Below, piece after piece: positions 1 through 8,683 of a stretch of DNA of 64,000 nt. The notes under the pieces were generated by a model. The model did no database searches. It worked only from the letters and a program-made list of their open reading frames with translations, and was not told where the DNA came from. Made by a program: the position numbers and the translations under genes. Source of the stretch: Brevibacillus panacihumi (GTDB lineage Bacteria > Bacillota > Bacilli > Brevibacillales > Brevibacillaceae); the NCBI RefSeq assembly GCF_003710985.1, contig NZ_RHHT01000029.1, positions 1 through 64,000 of the forward strand, in the 5' to 3' direction. Within the stretch, counting starts at the first letter, position 1, and each line of letters starts with the position of its first letter.

Positions 1-36
1 CGGTCATGACCGTTTTGTATGACCGCAAGCGGTCAT
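1..36. repeat. Pair of adjacent palindromes at the left edge
   Basis: Two perfect palindromes sit side by side: CGGTCATGACCG at 1-12 and ATGACCGCAAGCGGTCAT at 19-36. They share the half-site GGTCAT/ATGACC. They lie downstream of the Rieske beta subunit gene. Neither is followed by a clear T run on either strand, so they look more like a protein binding site for a gene off the left edge than a terminator. This is inference. Confidence 0.4.
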
Positions 37-94
37 ATCGAGTTTTATGAAAAACGTCGAGATGTTTCGATCCCCCGATGAGAGGGGACGTTTT

Positions 95-604
95 TCACAC
101 AAATATAGCCAGGTTGCGTGTGTTGATGGTCGTCTGGTCGATCAGGAAGAAGCGTTTGGAAAGCTTCCACTCGCCGTCTACATACGTGAATTCATCCGTT
201 CTCTCGCCCGAAACAATATCGTGGAAAATATCGGTGGAACGGCTGCGGTACAGCATCAAATAGCTTTTTACCACCGCTTTTTCATTCGGCTTGAATTCCA
301 TCACGCGCACGTTGTTGACGTTGCGGCGCGTACGCGAAGGCGGCATTTCCGCCCAGGCGTAGTCGGTTTTCAGACGCTCGACACGCAGCTTCAACAGCTC
401 GTAATCGTCGTTGAAGGCAAACATGTCCGTCGCATAGTCAGGACGTTCCATCCCTTCCTTGTTTACGCGCACCGGCATGACGTACTTGAGATCCTTGTGC
501 ATCAGGGCAAACCAGCCGTCGAAGTCGATCTCGTCCAAGAGACTCGCCTCGCGGTACAGCCATTGCTGAAATTCATGTGTTGCCAGCATCATTTCCATGC
601 TCAT
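95..604 (-). CDS. Aromatic-ring-hydroxylating dioxygenase, beta (small) subunit
   Basis: Structural small subunit of a two-component-type Rieske oxygenase, cystatin-like (NTF2) fold, 169 residues, the usual family length. The match is to the ring-hydroxylating dioxygenase beta family: an N-terminal helix with LLDEIDFDGWFALM and a C-terminal sheet ending in WKLSKRFFLIDQTTI. It lies 22 bases downstream of the alpha subunit gene and is probably translated from the same mRNA. The ATG at 604 was chosen because GGAGGAGG lies 9 bases upstream; the ATG at 613 directly touches that site. The beta subunit has no catalytic residues; substrate choice rests with alpha. The exact substrate is not known from sequence. 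Confidence 0.88.
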   Translation of the reverse strand: MSMEMMLATHEFQQWLYREASLLDEIDFDGWFALMHKDLKYVMPVRVNKEGMERPDYATDMFAFNDDYELLKLRVERLKTDYAWAEMPPSRTRRNVNNVRVMEFKPNEKAVVKSYLMLYRSRSTDIFHDIVSGERTDEFTYVDGEWKLSKRFFLIDQTTINTRNLAIFV

Positions 605-626
605 CGTGTCCATCCTCCTCCACAAA

Positions 627-1931
627 TTACGAGTTCATCAGGTCGAGCCAGTACCGGTAGAAGTTGCGGGAGCCAGCTTCGGAGAATTTGTCCGGATAAG
701 CTACACCTGGACCCGGGAAGTCTTTCACGGGCTCGCGATGCATGCCCATCGTGTAGTTGTAGGTCAGTTGCTTGGTGTATGGCATTGTGCCGCTGGCAGC
801 AGCTGTAATATCGGTAAATACCTCTGTGTCATCCTGTTCAAAGATCCCCGATGGACTGAATGTCAGGATGTACGCTTCACGAGAACGCTCTTTCCAGTCC
901 TCTGTCGCGCCTTTTTCTACCAGGAACCAGGTCATGACTTCCATCTTGTCTGGTCCGACTGGCTTCCACAGGCGCATCGTGGTATTGGAGATCAATTGGT
1001 CTTTGATTTTGGTATGGGACACCAGGATCGACAGGTTCGGGAAAACGGTACCAATCAGATTTTTCAGATTGGACATCATCTCGAATTGAGCGGCCGACAG
1101 ATTCGCCTTGTACTCGTCGATCAGGTTTTCCGGGAACGCGAAGTCCGGGTTCGGCATTCCGATGTTGCAGCCATGGCCGTTGTTGGTATGAACCTGATAG
1201 CCGCGCTTGGAATAGGTTGCGCTTGGCACCATGCCCAATGCTGCGATCGATCCATGAGTCACCATGGTGTGGTAGGAGTCGCTGACGAAGTTGTCAGAAC
1301 CGATTTTCCAGTTCGAGTGAACGATAAATTTCTGCGGAGGTCCTACGACTTCCATTTCGGTGCGGCCGAACACCATGTCCAGATACCATTTGTAGTCGCC
1401 AAGGAAGTCTTCCAGCGGCTGCGGATTGTCGTTCCAGGTACCGAAGATCAAGCCTTTGTAGGTGGCGATGGTGACCTTGTTCAGGCTCATTTTGGATTTG
1501 TCCATTTTGTCGCCGTAGATGTCGTTTTGCAGCGGCACCCCGATCAGTTCCCCGGTATTTTTGAAGTTGAAGCCATGGTACGGACAGGTGAAGTTGGCCT
1601 TGTTCCCTTTGTCCGCACGGCAGAGCTTCATGCCGCGGTGTGTGCACATGTTGTAGAAAGCGCGGAGTTCTCCGTCCGAAGAGCGAGTGATAATGACGGA
1701 ATAGCCCGCCAGATCACGAGTCAGATAGTCGTTTTTCTGGGAAAGCTCGGACTCATGGCCCAAGAGAATCCAGGTTTTCATAAAGATTTTTTCATGCTCC
1801 AATTTATAAATGGTAGGGTCCGCCAGGATATAGGCAGGAATGACGCCTTCCTCCGGCCGTACCGTTTCATTCAGGTATTGAAGGGTCTCTTCACGGGTCA
1901 TTTCGTCAAGAAGCACTTCTGGCTTACTCAT
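627..1931 (-). CDS. Rieske non-heme iron aromatic dioxygenase, alpha subunit
   Basis: Catalytic subunit that inserts both atoms of O2 into an aromatic ring to make a cis-dihydrodiol. 434 residues, typical length. The Rieske [2Fe-2S] site is C96-x-H98 and C116-x2-H119 (CTHRGMKLC and CPYHGF). The mononuclear iron site is D218-S-Y-H221-x4-H226, with D218 the usual electron-bridging aspartate, and a later acidic residue near EQDDTE as third ligand. It sits between the MFS importer and the beta subunit. No ferredoxin or reductase gene for it lies in the window; these may be beyond the left edge or shared. The benzoate/toluate-type role is inferred from the neighbouring decarboxylase, aldehyde dehydrogenase and extradiol enzyme. 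Confidence 0.92.
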   Translation of the reverse strand: MSKPEVLLDEMTREETLQYLNETVRPEEGVIPAYILADPTIYKLEHEKIFMKTWILLGHESELSQKNDYLTRDLAGYSVIITRSSDGELRAFYNMCTHRGMKLCRADKGNKANFTCPYHGFNFKNTGELIGVPLQNDIYGDKMDKSKMSLNKVTIATYKGLIFGTWNDNPQPLEDFLGDYKWYLDMVFGRTEMEVVGPPQKFIVHSNWKIGSDNFVSDSYHTMVTHGSIAALGMVPSATYSKRGYQVHTNNGHGCNIGMPNPDFAFPENLIDEYKANLSAAQFEMMSNLKNLIGTVFPNLSILVSHTKIKDQLISNTTMRLWKPVGPDKMEVMTWFLVEKGATEDWKERSREAYILTFSPSGIFEQDDTEVFTDITAAASGTMPYTKQLTYNYTMGMHREPVKDFPGPGVAYPDKFSEAGSRNFYRYWLDLMNS

Positions 1932-1978
1932 TCGTGATCACTCCGTTTCTAGCATTTTGATCTTTCTGTATCTTCCAT

Positions 1979-3247
1979 TTACAGTGATGCTTTCTTATAC
2001 AGGAGCACTTCTGCCCCTTCTTTCTTCAGGGTGGTGATATACGCCAGGAAACCGATGATCGCGACTACGATTAGCATGATGATGGATGTGCCGAAGTCGC
2101 CGCCTGCCGCATCACGCAGCCAGCCCATGATGTAGCTGGAAAAACCGCCGAGAATATTCGTGAAGCCCATCAAGCCTGCTGCGCGGCCTGCTGTCTCAGG
2201 AGTGGAGAATTTGACGATAAACAGATTGCTCAATTGGAACACGCCGCCCTGCGTCCCCATCGCCAGCCCCAGACATACACCCGCCAGAACCGGGTTCGAT
2301 GCATTGGAGGCAATGGTCAGGAAGATCGCACAAAGCGCGAACAAGATAGTGGCCAGCAGAGAAGGTCGCTGTGTTTTGTCCGCCAGATAACCGCAAATCA
2401 GAACGAAGATCAAGGCGAACAGCCAGGACAAGGAAGTGATTCCAGCCATCTCTTCGATCGCGAATCCTTTCCCTTGTGTCAGGTAGGTCGGCAGCCAGAT
2501 ACTGATCCCGAAGAACAGGAAGGAGGATGCGAGCATTCCGATCCAAACCATCCAGTAGCGGAAGTCTTGCGCAAAGTTTTGACGGTCTTCCGCTTTGCTC
2601 ACGACGTCTTCCTGACGGATGAAAGCCAATTCTTCCTTGCTCATTTTCGGATGTTCTTCCGGTGTTTCACGAGTCAAATACAGGAACATCGGGATGTTGA
2701 TCAGCAGGTTGAACGCTGCCAGCAAGAAAAAGGCGCTATGCCAGGTAAAGTTGGCAATAATGGCAGTCAAGGCAAGTGCCCCGATCGCTGGTCCCAGATA
2801 GTTGCCTGAAATCCAGGAGGATTGGGCACGGCCAATCTCCTTGCGATTAAACCAGTTCGCAATAAATTTGCCGGATACCGGAATCATGATCCCTTCGCCG
2901 ATCCCCAGAATAATCCGGGAGACTAAAAACGTTTCATAAGAGGTTGCCAAGCCCGCCATAATCATCGTAATTCCCCAGATGACCAAGCCGAGGATCGCTG
3001 TCTTGCGGGCGCCGAGCTTATCGATGACGATGCCCCAAAACAGGTTGGACAATGCATACGCGACTGTGAAGATAAAGGTCAGAAAGCCAATCTTTGCGTT
3101 CTTGTCATCGCCAGTCAGGCCCATGTCTGCCAAAAATGCTGGATCCGTCTGGATAACAGAGATGCCAAGCTTGTCAATTTGCCCAAAGAACCAGAAGAAG
3201 AAAATTGGGATTGAAATATAAACCCATCGCATGTTTTTGCTTAGCAT
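1979..3247 (-). CDS. MFS transporter, anion:cation symporter type
   Basis: Twelve-segment major facilitator protein, 422 residues, in the cytoplasmic membrane. The A-like motif between segments 2 and 3 reads GIVIDKLGARKT. The overall layout (NWFNRKEIGRAQS in the first half, a central charged loop with TPEEHPKMSKEE) is typical of the ACS family, which imports organic anions such as phthalate, hexuronates or tartrate by proton symport. GGAGG lies 8 bases before the ATG. Placed inside the ring-cleavage operon it most likely brings in the aromatic acid substrate. The exact substrate cannot be read from sequence. Confidence 0.85.
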   Translation of the reverse strand: MLSKNMRWVYISIPIFFFWFFGQIDKLGISVIQTDPAFLADMGLTGDDKNAKIGFLTFIFTVAYALSNLFWGIVIDKLGARKTAILGLVIWGITMIMAGLATSYETFLVSRIILGIGEGIMIPVSGKFIANWFNRKEIGRAQSSWISGNYLGPAIGALALTAIIANFTWHSAFFLLAAFNLLINIPMFLYLTRETPEEHPKMSKEELAFIRQEDVVSKAEDRQNFAQDFRYWMVWIGMLASSFLFFGISIWLPTYLTQGKGFAIEEMAGITSLSWLFALIFVLICGYLADKTQRPSLLATILFALCAIFLTIASNASNPVLAGVCLGLAMGTQGGVFQLSNLFIVKFSTPETAGRAAGLMGFTNILGGFSSYIMGWLRDAAGGDFGTSIIMLIVVAIIGFLAYITTLKKEGAEVLLYKKASL

Positions 3248-3299
3248 AATCTGCGCCTCCTGATGTAAGATGCACTAGTTGAGTGTGGGCGTAAAGCTG

Positions 3300-4745
3300 T
3301 TAATTGGCAAATCCGTATTTGTCTGCAAACAAATCAATGCTGCACCATTCGGTTTCGCGGCTCAGTCCACTCTCTTTCAGGCCTGGGAAGTCATAATGCA
3401 AGTCTTGGAAAATCGTATGGTTGTTAAAGAACACAGCTCCCGCTTCCAGGCGGTCGGCAATTCCTTCAGCCTTTTCCTGATCGGCTGTCCAGACGGAAGC
3501 GCGCAATCCGAATTCGGTGTCATTCGCCATCGCAATGGCTTCATCCAGATCGGAGAATTTCAATACAGGAATGATCGGCCCGAACTGTTCTGCGCGAACC
3601 AGCTCGCTGTCTTGTGTTACACCAGTGGCAATCGAAGGGAGCATGAAGTAGCCTTTGTCCCAGGATTCTTCATCCAGCTTGATTCCAAGTGTTTCGACAT
3701 GAGCGCCTTCACTCTTGGTGCGCTCGATCAAGCCTTTTACATAATCGTACTGGGCTTTGTTGTTGATCGGACCCATCATGGCATCCGGCTGAATGCCGTT
3801 GCCGACGATCATGCGTTGGAATTCCTTGGTCAGCTTCTCGAGGAACTCGTCATAGCGGGATTCATGCACGTACACGCGCTTGATCGCGGAGCATACCTGA
3901 CCGGCTGCTCGGAGGATTCCCATGCGAATGCGCTGCATCGCTGTTTCGTCCAGCACGGCATCTTCGAGTATGAGCGCCGGGTCATTGCCACCCAGCTCCA
4001 TGTACAGCTTTTTCACGGTTCCCGAAGACATTTTCATGATTTGTTTTCCTGTCTCGGTGCTGCCTGTAAACGCAATCGTGCGGACGCGTGGATCATGGCA
4101 GACCACGTCTCCCACCAAAGCACCCGAGCCTGTAACGATATTGATGACGCCTGGCGGCAACTGGGCGGCTACCACCTTGAGGGTTTCGAGAACAGTCAAA
4201 GGGCAGTCGGTCGCCGGCTTGACAACGACGCTGTTTCCTGCCAATACGGCTGGAATGACGCGTTTGTAAGTCAGAATCATCGGTGAGTTCCACGGGGAGA
4301 TGACGGCCGTTACACCGCGGGGACGACGGCGGATTTGCACCATCTGACCGCCTGGGAGCGTTTCTGTTTTCCAAAATTTCACAAGTGCATCTGCGCCCTT
4401 GCTCATGATCTCGACACAGCGCATGATGTCTTTTTTGGCTTCGACAAGCGGTTTTCCGTTTTCGCGGACGAACAGCGGCACAGTGGACTCGATCACTTCC
4501 GCCAGTTTTTCGGAGGCTGCTTTTACCAGCTCCGCTCTTTTCTCTACCGGCGTGCTTGCCCATGCGGGGAACGAGCGCTCAGCCGCATCGATCGCTTGAA
4601 TCACTTCTTCTCTTGTGCAAAGAGCCACCTGTCCAACCACTTCGGAAATGTCAGCGGGGTTGGTCACATCTGTGACCTTCCCCCCCTGAATCCATTCGCC
4701 GTTGATCAGAAATTGGCCGGAGATGCTTGGATATCGTGTCGTCAT
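3300..4745 (-). CDS. NAD(P)-dependent aldehyde dehydrogenase, aromatic-aldehyde type
   Basis: ALDH superfamily enzyme, 481 residues, full length. Catalytic residues are all present: N153 in PWNSP, the general base E250 in MELGGNDP, and nucleophile C285 in AAGQVC. The cofactor loop is FTGSTETGK (227-235). The MELGGNDPALIL form is common in benzaldehyde and vanillin dehydrogenases. It directly follows the TPP-dependent enzyme gene (15-base gap), so the likely job is oxidising the aldehyde that enzyme releases to the carboxylic acid, as in the benzoylformate to benzaldehyde to benzoate sequence. That pairing is inference from context. Confidence 0.9.
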   Translation of the reverse strand: MTTRYPSISGQFLINGEWIQGGKVTDVTNPADISEVVGQVALCTREEVIQAIDAAERSFPAWASTPVEKRAELVKAASEKLAEVIESTVPLFVRENGKPLVEAKKDIMRCVEIMSKGADALVKFWKTETLPGGQMVQIRRRPRGVTAVISPWNSPMILTYKRVIPAVLAGNSVVVKPATDCPLTVLETLKVVAAQLPPGVINIVTGSGALVGDVVCHDPRVRTIAFTGSTETGKQIMKMSSGTVKKLYMELGGNDPALILEDAVLDETAMQRIRMGILRAAGQVCSAIKRVYVHESRYDEFLEKLTKEFQRMIVGNGIQPDAMMGPINNKAQYDYVKGLIERTKSEGAHVETLGIKLDEESWDKGYFMLPSIATGVTQDSELVRAEQFGPIIPVLKFSDLDEAIAMANDTEFGLRASVWTADQEKAEGIADRLEAGAVFFNNHTIFQDLHYDFPGLKESGLSRETEWCSIDLFADKYGFAN

Positions 4746-4760
4746 GTTTGTTCGGCCTCC

Positions 4761-6446
4761 TTACAGTTTTTTCGGCTTAAAGGCGTCTGCCGCTCCTGGA
4801 GGGCCTCCAAACGGCTTGGCCATCGGACCTACGGCATTCATATCTACTACGATCATGGTCGGCTTTCTGCGCGCTACTGCTGCTTCCAGCTCATTGACCA
4901 GTTCTTCGGGGGAACCGACGCGGTTGGATTCATAGCCCATCGATTTCGCCAGCATCACGAAGTCCGGGCTGACCAGATCGACGGCTACCTGACGTCCGTA
5001 AGCTGCATCCTGGATGTTGCGCAGGACGCCGTAGCCTGCATCGTCGAACAAGAGAACGATCAGCGGCAGATTTTCCTGTACAGCAACTGGCATTTCACCC
5101 ACGTTCAGCATGTAGCCGCCGTCTCCCGCCATCAATACGACCACGCGATCCTGCTGTCCCATCTGGGCACCGAGCGCAGTCGGCAAACCTTGTCCGATAC
5201 CGCCTCCGGAAGCGTGGATGGAAGTGCGAGGCTCGTAGATTTCGAACAAGCGGCTGCCCCATACGTTGGCTGGAACGGTTACATCACGCACGAGAATGGC
5301 GTCTTTCGGCAGCACTCTGCGCATGCCGTCGACAATTGCTTCGTAAGGTCCAAGCGTCTCGCGCAGGATTGCACGGACTTTTTCACGGACAGATTTTACT
5401 TCATCTACGTAGGCTGCCTCAGGAGCAGCACCTTTTGCTTGCAAGGCTTCGTTCAGGGCGGCCAGGATCGGCTTCGCTTCGCCCAAGAGGCCATGCGTCA
5501 CTTCGTAGTTGCGGTTGAACGCACTCAGGTCGGCGTCGATGCTGATATGTGCTTCAGGAGCCGTCACTTTCCAGTTGGCCGTCTCGTTGCCGCGGAAACG
5601 AACCCCTACGCTAACCAGCAGATCCGCATTTTTCAGCAGTTCTTTAACTGCCTCATAAGCTGCGAAGTGACCGATGCATTGCGGATGATCCTCTGGGATC
5701 GAGCCTTTGCCGGATTGGCTGGTAATCACAGCTGCTCCAGTCAGTTCAGCCAGCTTGGTCAGCTCTTGGGAAGCGCCTGCAGAAATGACGCCTCCGCCTG
5801 CCCAAATCACCGGGCGACGGGAATTCGCCAGCATATCGACAACCTCTGCCGGAATCACAGGTGCTGCCGGTGTCGCACAGGCCACCTGCACGGATTCGAT
5901 CTTGCTTTGCGGGATGATCGCGGATTGGAAATCAATCGGGATTTCCAGCGATACCGGACCTGCAGGAGCCGTCGTCGCAGTGACGATCGCCTGACGCACG
6001 ACCGAAGCCGCTTGCTCAGGCTTGCGCAGACGGTACGCTTCTTTACAGCAGCCCTTCATCATGGAAAGCTGGTCTTTGCATTCGTGGATGTAGCCTCTGC
6101 CTGTGCCCAAGTATTTCGAACCGACTTCACCAGTCAGGTGCAAGACAGGCGTCCCTGCTGCCCATGCTTCTACCAGTGAACCGGCTGCGTTTCCTGCGCC
6201 GCTTCCTGTACTCGTAATCACGACGCCCAGCTTGCCTGTCGCTCTTGCGTATCCATCCGCCATATTGGCTGCACCGCTCTCGCCACGGGAGCAGACGATA
6301 CGGATGCTCCCCTCGCGGAGCAATGCGTCATAAATCGGCATATTGTGAATGCTGACGACACCAAAAACGACTTCTACCCCGGCGCGTACAAGCTCGGCTA
6401 CTACCGCGTCTGCTGTCGTAAATTCCATTTGTCCATTCGTAGTCAT
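4761..6446 (-). CDS. Thiamine-pyrophosphate enzyme, benzoylformate decarboxylase/acetolactate synthase-like
   Basis: Three-domain ThDP enzyme, 561 residues. E56 in SRGESGAA is the cofactor-activating glutamate in the N-terminal PYR domain. The C-terminal PP domain has GDGG at 441-444, and position 469, normally Asn or Asp as the Mg ligand, is Asp in FDDAGYG. Family members decarboxylate 2-oxo acids or join them. No FAD-site signature was recognised. With an aldehyde dehydrogenase directly downstream, a Rieske oxygenase and an extradiol dioxygenase in the operon, an aryl 2-oxoacid decarboxylase role (MdlC-like) is favoured over acetolactate synthase. There is no ilvN-like small subunit gene nearby, which supports that view. 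Confidence 0.85.
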   Translation of the reverse strand: MTTNGQMEFTTADAVVAELVRAGVEVVFGVVSIHNMPIYDALLREGSIRIVCSRGESGAANMADGYARATGKLGVVITSTGSGAGNAAGSLVEAWAAGTPVLHLTGEVGSKYLGTGRGYIHECKDQLSMMKGCCKEAYRLRKPEQAASVVRQAIVTATTAPAGPVSLEIPIDFQSAIIPQSKIESVQVACATPAAPVIPAEVVDMLANSRRPVIWAGGGVISAGASQELTKLAELTGAAVITSQSGKGSIPEDHPQCIGHFAAYEAVKELLKNADLLVSVGVRFRGNETANWKVTAPEAHISIDADLSAFNRNYEVTHGLLGEAKPILAALNEALQAKGAAPEAAYVDEVKSVREKVRAILRETLGPYEAIVDGMRRVLPKDAILVRDVTVPANVWGSRLFEIYEPRTSIHASGGGIGQGLPTALGAQMGQQDRVVVLMAGDGGYMLNVGEMPVAVQENLPLIVLLFDDAGYGVLRNIQDAAYGRQVAVDLVSPDFVMLAKSMGYESNRVGSPEELVNELEAAVARRKPTMIVVDMNAVGPMAKPFGGPPGAADAFKPKKL

Positions 6447-6474
6447 GATGTACCCCTTTCAGACTCTTTCGTTA

Positions 6475-7266
6475 TTAAAGCGCTTTCCCCAAAGCTCCGG
6501 CTACTTCAATCGTCGATCCCGATACGTAGCTTGCTTGCGCGGAGGCGAGGAACAGAATCGCACTTGCCACTTCTTCGGGTTGGCCGACTCTGCCCATTGG
6601 AATATTGCGTTTTTTCGCCAAGTCGTTGTAATACTCTGCCGGATCCATCTCAGGCGCATTTTTCAGGCGTCTGCGTTCCCATTGATCCGTCGCTATCAAG
6701 CCGAGACTTACCGAGTTTACCGTGATGTTGTGGGGAGCCAGCTCCTGGGAAAGAGTCTTGCTCAGGTTCAGCAGCCCTGCTCGTGTCGCAGCAGTCGCTA
6801 CCATATGGCGCTCCGGTTCTTTTGCCAGCGTCGCATTGATGTTGATGATGCGGCCGCCGCCCTGCTTGAGCAGATGCGGATAAGCAGCACGCACGGCGTG
6901 AATGATCGCAAAGTACTTCAAGTCAATTTGTTGTCTCCACTGCTCATCCGTGATGTCGAAGAAATAGCCCATGACGCTTTGGCCCGCTGCGTTGACCAGA
7001 ATATCGACAGCGCCGAAGTGTTCCGCAGTGCCGTCGATAAAGCTGTGCACGTCTTCTTTGCTTGTCACGTCACAGGTTTTCGCAAAAACCTGCTCGGCAG
7101 GAGCAAACTGCTCCAGATGCTTGCAAGCGTTTTCCATTCTCTGTTGGTCTCGCCCGCAAATCGCGACGCGGGCCCCTTCCTGCAGGAACATTTCTGCCGT
7201 CTTCAAGCCGACGCCGGAAGTTCCGCCCATGACAATCGCCACTTTATTTTTCAGACCCAGATCCAT
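6475..7266 (-). CDS. Divergent short-chain dehydrogenase/reductase-like protein
   Basis: Rossmann-fold SDR protein of about 263 residues. The nucleotide site GGTSGVGL and the structural NAAG motif (VNAAGQS) are intact. The usual catalytic Ser-Tyr-x3-Lys is not: the aligned stretch reads HMVATAATRAGLLNLSK, so Tyr is replaced by Thr and Lys by Arg, and the serine region reads ININAT. The protein may be a dehydrogenase with altered chemistry or a binding protein. In the operon it stands where a cis-dihydrodiol dehydrogenase (BenD-like) would be expected. The ATG at 7266 is preferred to the TTG at 7278, which is too close to its Shine-Dalgarno sequence. Confidence 0.8.
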   Translation of the reverse strand: MDLGLKNKVAIVMGGTSGVGLKTAEMFLQEGARVAICGRDQQRMENACKHLEQFAPAEQVFAKTCDVTSKEDVHSFIDGTAEHFGAVDILVNAAGQSVMGYFFDITDEQWRQQIDLKYFAIIHAVRAAYPHLLKQGGGRIININATLAKEPERHMVATAATRAGLLNLSKTLSQELAPHNITVNSVSLGLIATDQWERRRLKNAPEMDPAEYYNDLAKKRNIPMGRVGQPEEVASAILFLASAQASYVSGSTIEVAGALGKAL

Positions 7267-7311
7267 CTTTTTCAACACTCCTTCTTCAGCGCTGGCTGGT
7301 TGTCGTCGATG

Positions 7312-8229
7312 CTAGTCTTTCTTGGCCAGTTTGGTCGCCCAGCCTTCGTCCGGATCGCCTTTCATGGATGCGCGGGCTCCTGGCGGCGGCGGACCTGCGA
7401 TGCCCCATTGGTCCATCAGATGAGGTACGCGTTTCCAAACCAATGCTTGCCACTTGTCATCATCCTCTACCGTAGTCAGGTAGCAAGTGTATTCCATGAC
7501 GTATCCAGCTGGATCGCGGAAGTAGCAGAAGATGTTGTTTCCCGGGCCGTGACGTCCTGGTCCCCACATCGGTTCGACGTCTGCTTTGCGGACATTGGCG
7601 ATCCCGCGCATCACTTCGTCGACGCTCTCTACCTCGTAGGCGATGTGGTTCACAGAAGCGTGTTCGTCCTGGTTAAACGCAAGCGAGTGGTGGTTCTTGT
7701 TGCAGCGCAGGAAGACCATTTGATGCTCGCTCCAGTCCGTAACCTTGAAGCCCAGCACTCTTGTATAAAATTCCGTAATCATGTCGATGTCTTTGGTGTT
7801 CATGACGACATGGTTCAATTTGATCGGATCGACGTTTTTCTTGCTCCAATCCTTTGTATGAATCTCTACCCAGCAGCTCAGCTCGATGCATCTGCCTTCC
7901 GGATCGAGAAAGCGAAGCCCGTATCCTGCTCCCGCTTCGTCCAGATAGCCTGGTTCTTGAATGACGGGAATGCCCAATTCCTTCAGTTTTTCCGCAGCCG
8001 AATCGACAGCATGCTTGTCGACGACACCGAACGCGATATGGTGCAAGCCTCTTTTTTCCCCTTTTTGCAGATGCAAAATGTGGTTCTCTGAGCCAGCGCC
8101 GCGGAAGTACACATTGTTCTCGTCCTCTTGCAGCTTATCGAGTCCCCATATTTTTTCGTAAAAATCTGCTTGTTCTTGCAACACCGGCGTAAATAAGCTG
8201 ATGTGACGCAGATGGGTAATGCCCAACAT
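7312..8229 (-). CDS. Extradiol ring-cleavage dioxygenase, VOC family (catechol 2,3-dioxygenase-like)
   Basis: Type I extradiol dioxygenase, 305 residues, built from two glyoxalase-fold (VOC) repeats. The C-terminal repeat carries the Fe(II) facial triad H140 (LNHVVM), H195 (VNHIAY) and E246 (YVMEYT). H180/H181 and H227 (GRHGPG) could act in acid-base catalysis. It cleaves a catechol next to its hydroxyls (meta cleavage). The last 40 residues, rich in Pro and Gly (GPPPPGARAS), form a longer tail than most catechol 2,3-dioxygenases have. It is the first gene of the operon. No downstream meta-pathway genes (hydrolase, hydratase, aldolase) lie in the window. Confidence 0.9.
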   Translation of the reverse strand: MLGITHLRHISLFTPVLQEQADFYEKIWGLDKLQEDENNVYFRGAGSENHILHLQKGEKRGLHHIAFGVVDKHAVDSAAEKLKELGIPVIQEPGYLDEAGAGYGLRFLDPEGRCIELSCWVEIHTKDWSKKNVDPIKLNHVVMNTKDIDMITEFYTRVLGFKVTDWSEHQMVFLRCNKNHHSLAFNQDEHASVNHIAYEVESVDEVMRGIANVRKADVEPMWGPGRHGPGNNIFCYFRDPAGYVMEYTCYLTTVEDDDKWQALVWKRVPHLMDQWGIAGPPPPGARASMKGDPDEGWATKLAKKD

Positions 8230-8281
8230 AGGAAATCACCTCTTGTGGAATAATGTAGTTTGGAGCAAGCAATGCCGATGA

Positions 8282-8311
8282 AACATATTCAGTTTGTTCA
8301 TAATGTTTCAA
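8282..8311 (-). promoter_or_regulatory. Predicted sigma-A promoter of the aromatic operon
   Basis: On the minus strand TTGAAA (8311-8306) and TATGTT (8287-8282) are separated by 18 bases, followed about 50 bases later by the extradiol dioxygenase start. The -35 matches consensus at 5 of 6 and the -10 at 4 of 6 positions. The -35 lies inside the palindrome at 8305-8320. Confidence 0.45.
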
Positions 8312-8320
8312 ATATAAAAC
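8305..8320. promoter_or_regulatory. Palindromic operator candidate, proximal
   Basis: GTTTCAAATATAAAAC, ends GTTT/AAAC, covers the -35 box of the aromatic operon promoter. A second copy with 14 of 16 identical bases lies at 8418-8433. A repressor bound here would block RNA polymerase. No regulator gene lies next to it, so the protein is unknown. Confidence 0.5.
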
Positions 8321-8417
8321 GATGTTTCCGAATATGACTAAAAAAAAGAGGCTCTTACAACCTGTTGCTCTTTCCTAAGCAGCTTTGCCTTTCCTTTCTC
8401 TCATAAATCTGCACATC

Positions 8418-8433
8418 GTTTCATATACAAAAC
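8418..8433. promoter_or_regulatory. Palindromic operator candidate, distal
   Basis: GTTTCATATACAAAAC, 113 bases upstream of the proximal copy (centre to centre), about eleven helical turns apart and so on about the same DNA face. The pair could support looping. It lies in the otherwise AT-rich upstream region 8330-8520. Confidence 0.45.
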
Positions 8434-8683
8434 AAAGTTTATTTTTTCATGTCTTTATTTTAGTTTTTTCGCAACTATGGTGTCAATACTAAAGATTTAG
8501 ATAATTTCACACTTATATGGAACCCCCATGCCTGACAGACATAGAGGGGCTTATTGCTAAGGCATCACAGCTATTGTTTGGATTATTTTACTATCAAGAC
8601 CGAGAGCGGTATGTACCATGCACACGATGGCAACCCGGCATCCACCCGGCTCTTCCCGGTGTGCAAGGGCAAGGCGCGGCCGA

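Noticed and set aside
4335..6179. Long plus-strand open frame of 614 codons opposite the ALDH and TPP enzyme genes
   Set aside because: Antisense shadow of two well-recognised genes; composition is rich in His, Arg and Cys and it matches no family I recognise.
8230..8345. Sigma-54 promoter before the extradiol dioxygenase gene
   Set aside because: The GGCATTGCTTGC stretch has 8 bases between GG and GC instead of 10, and no enhancer-binding regulator is in the window.
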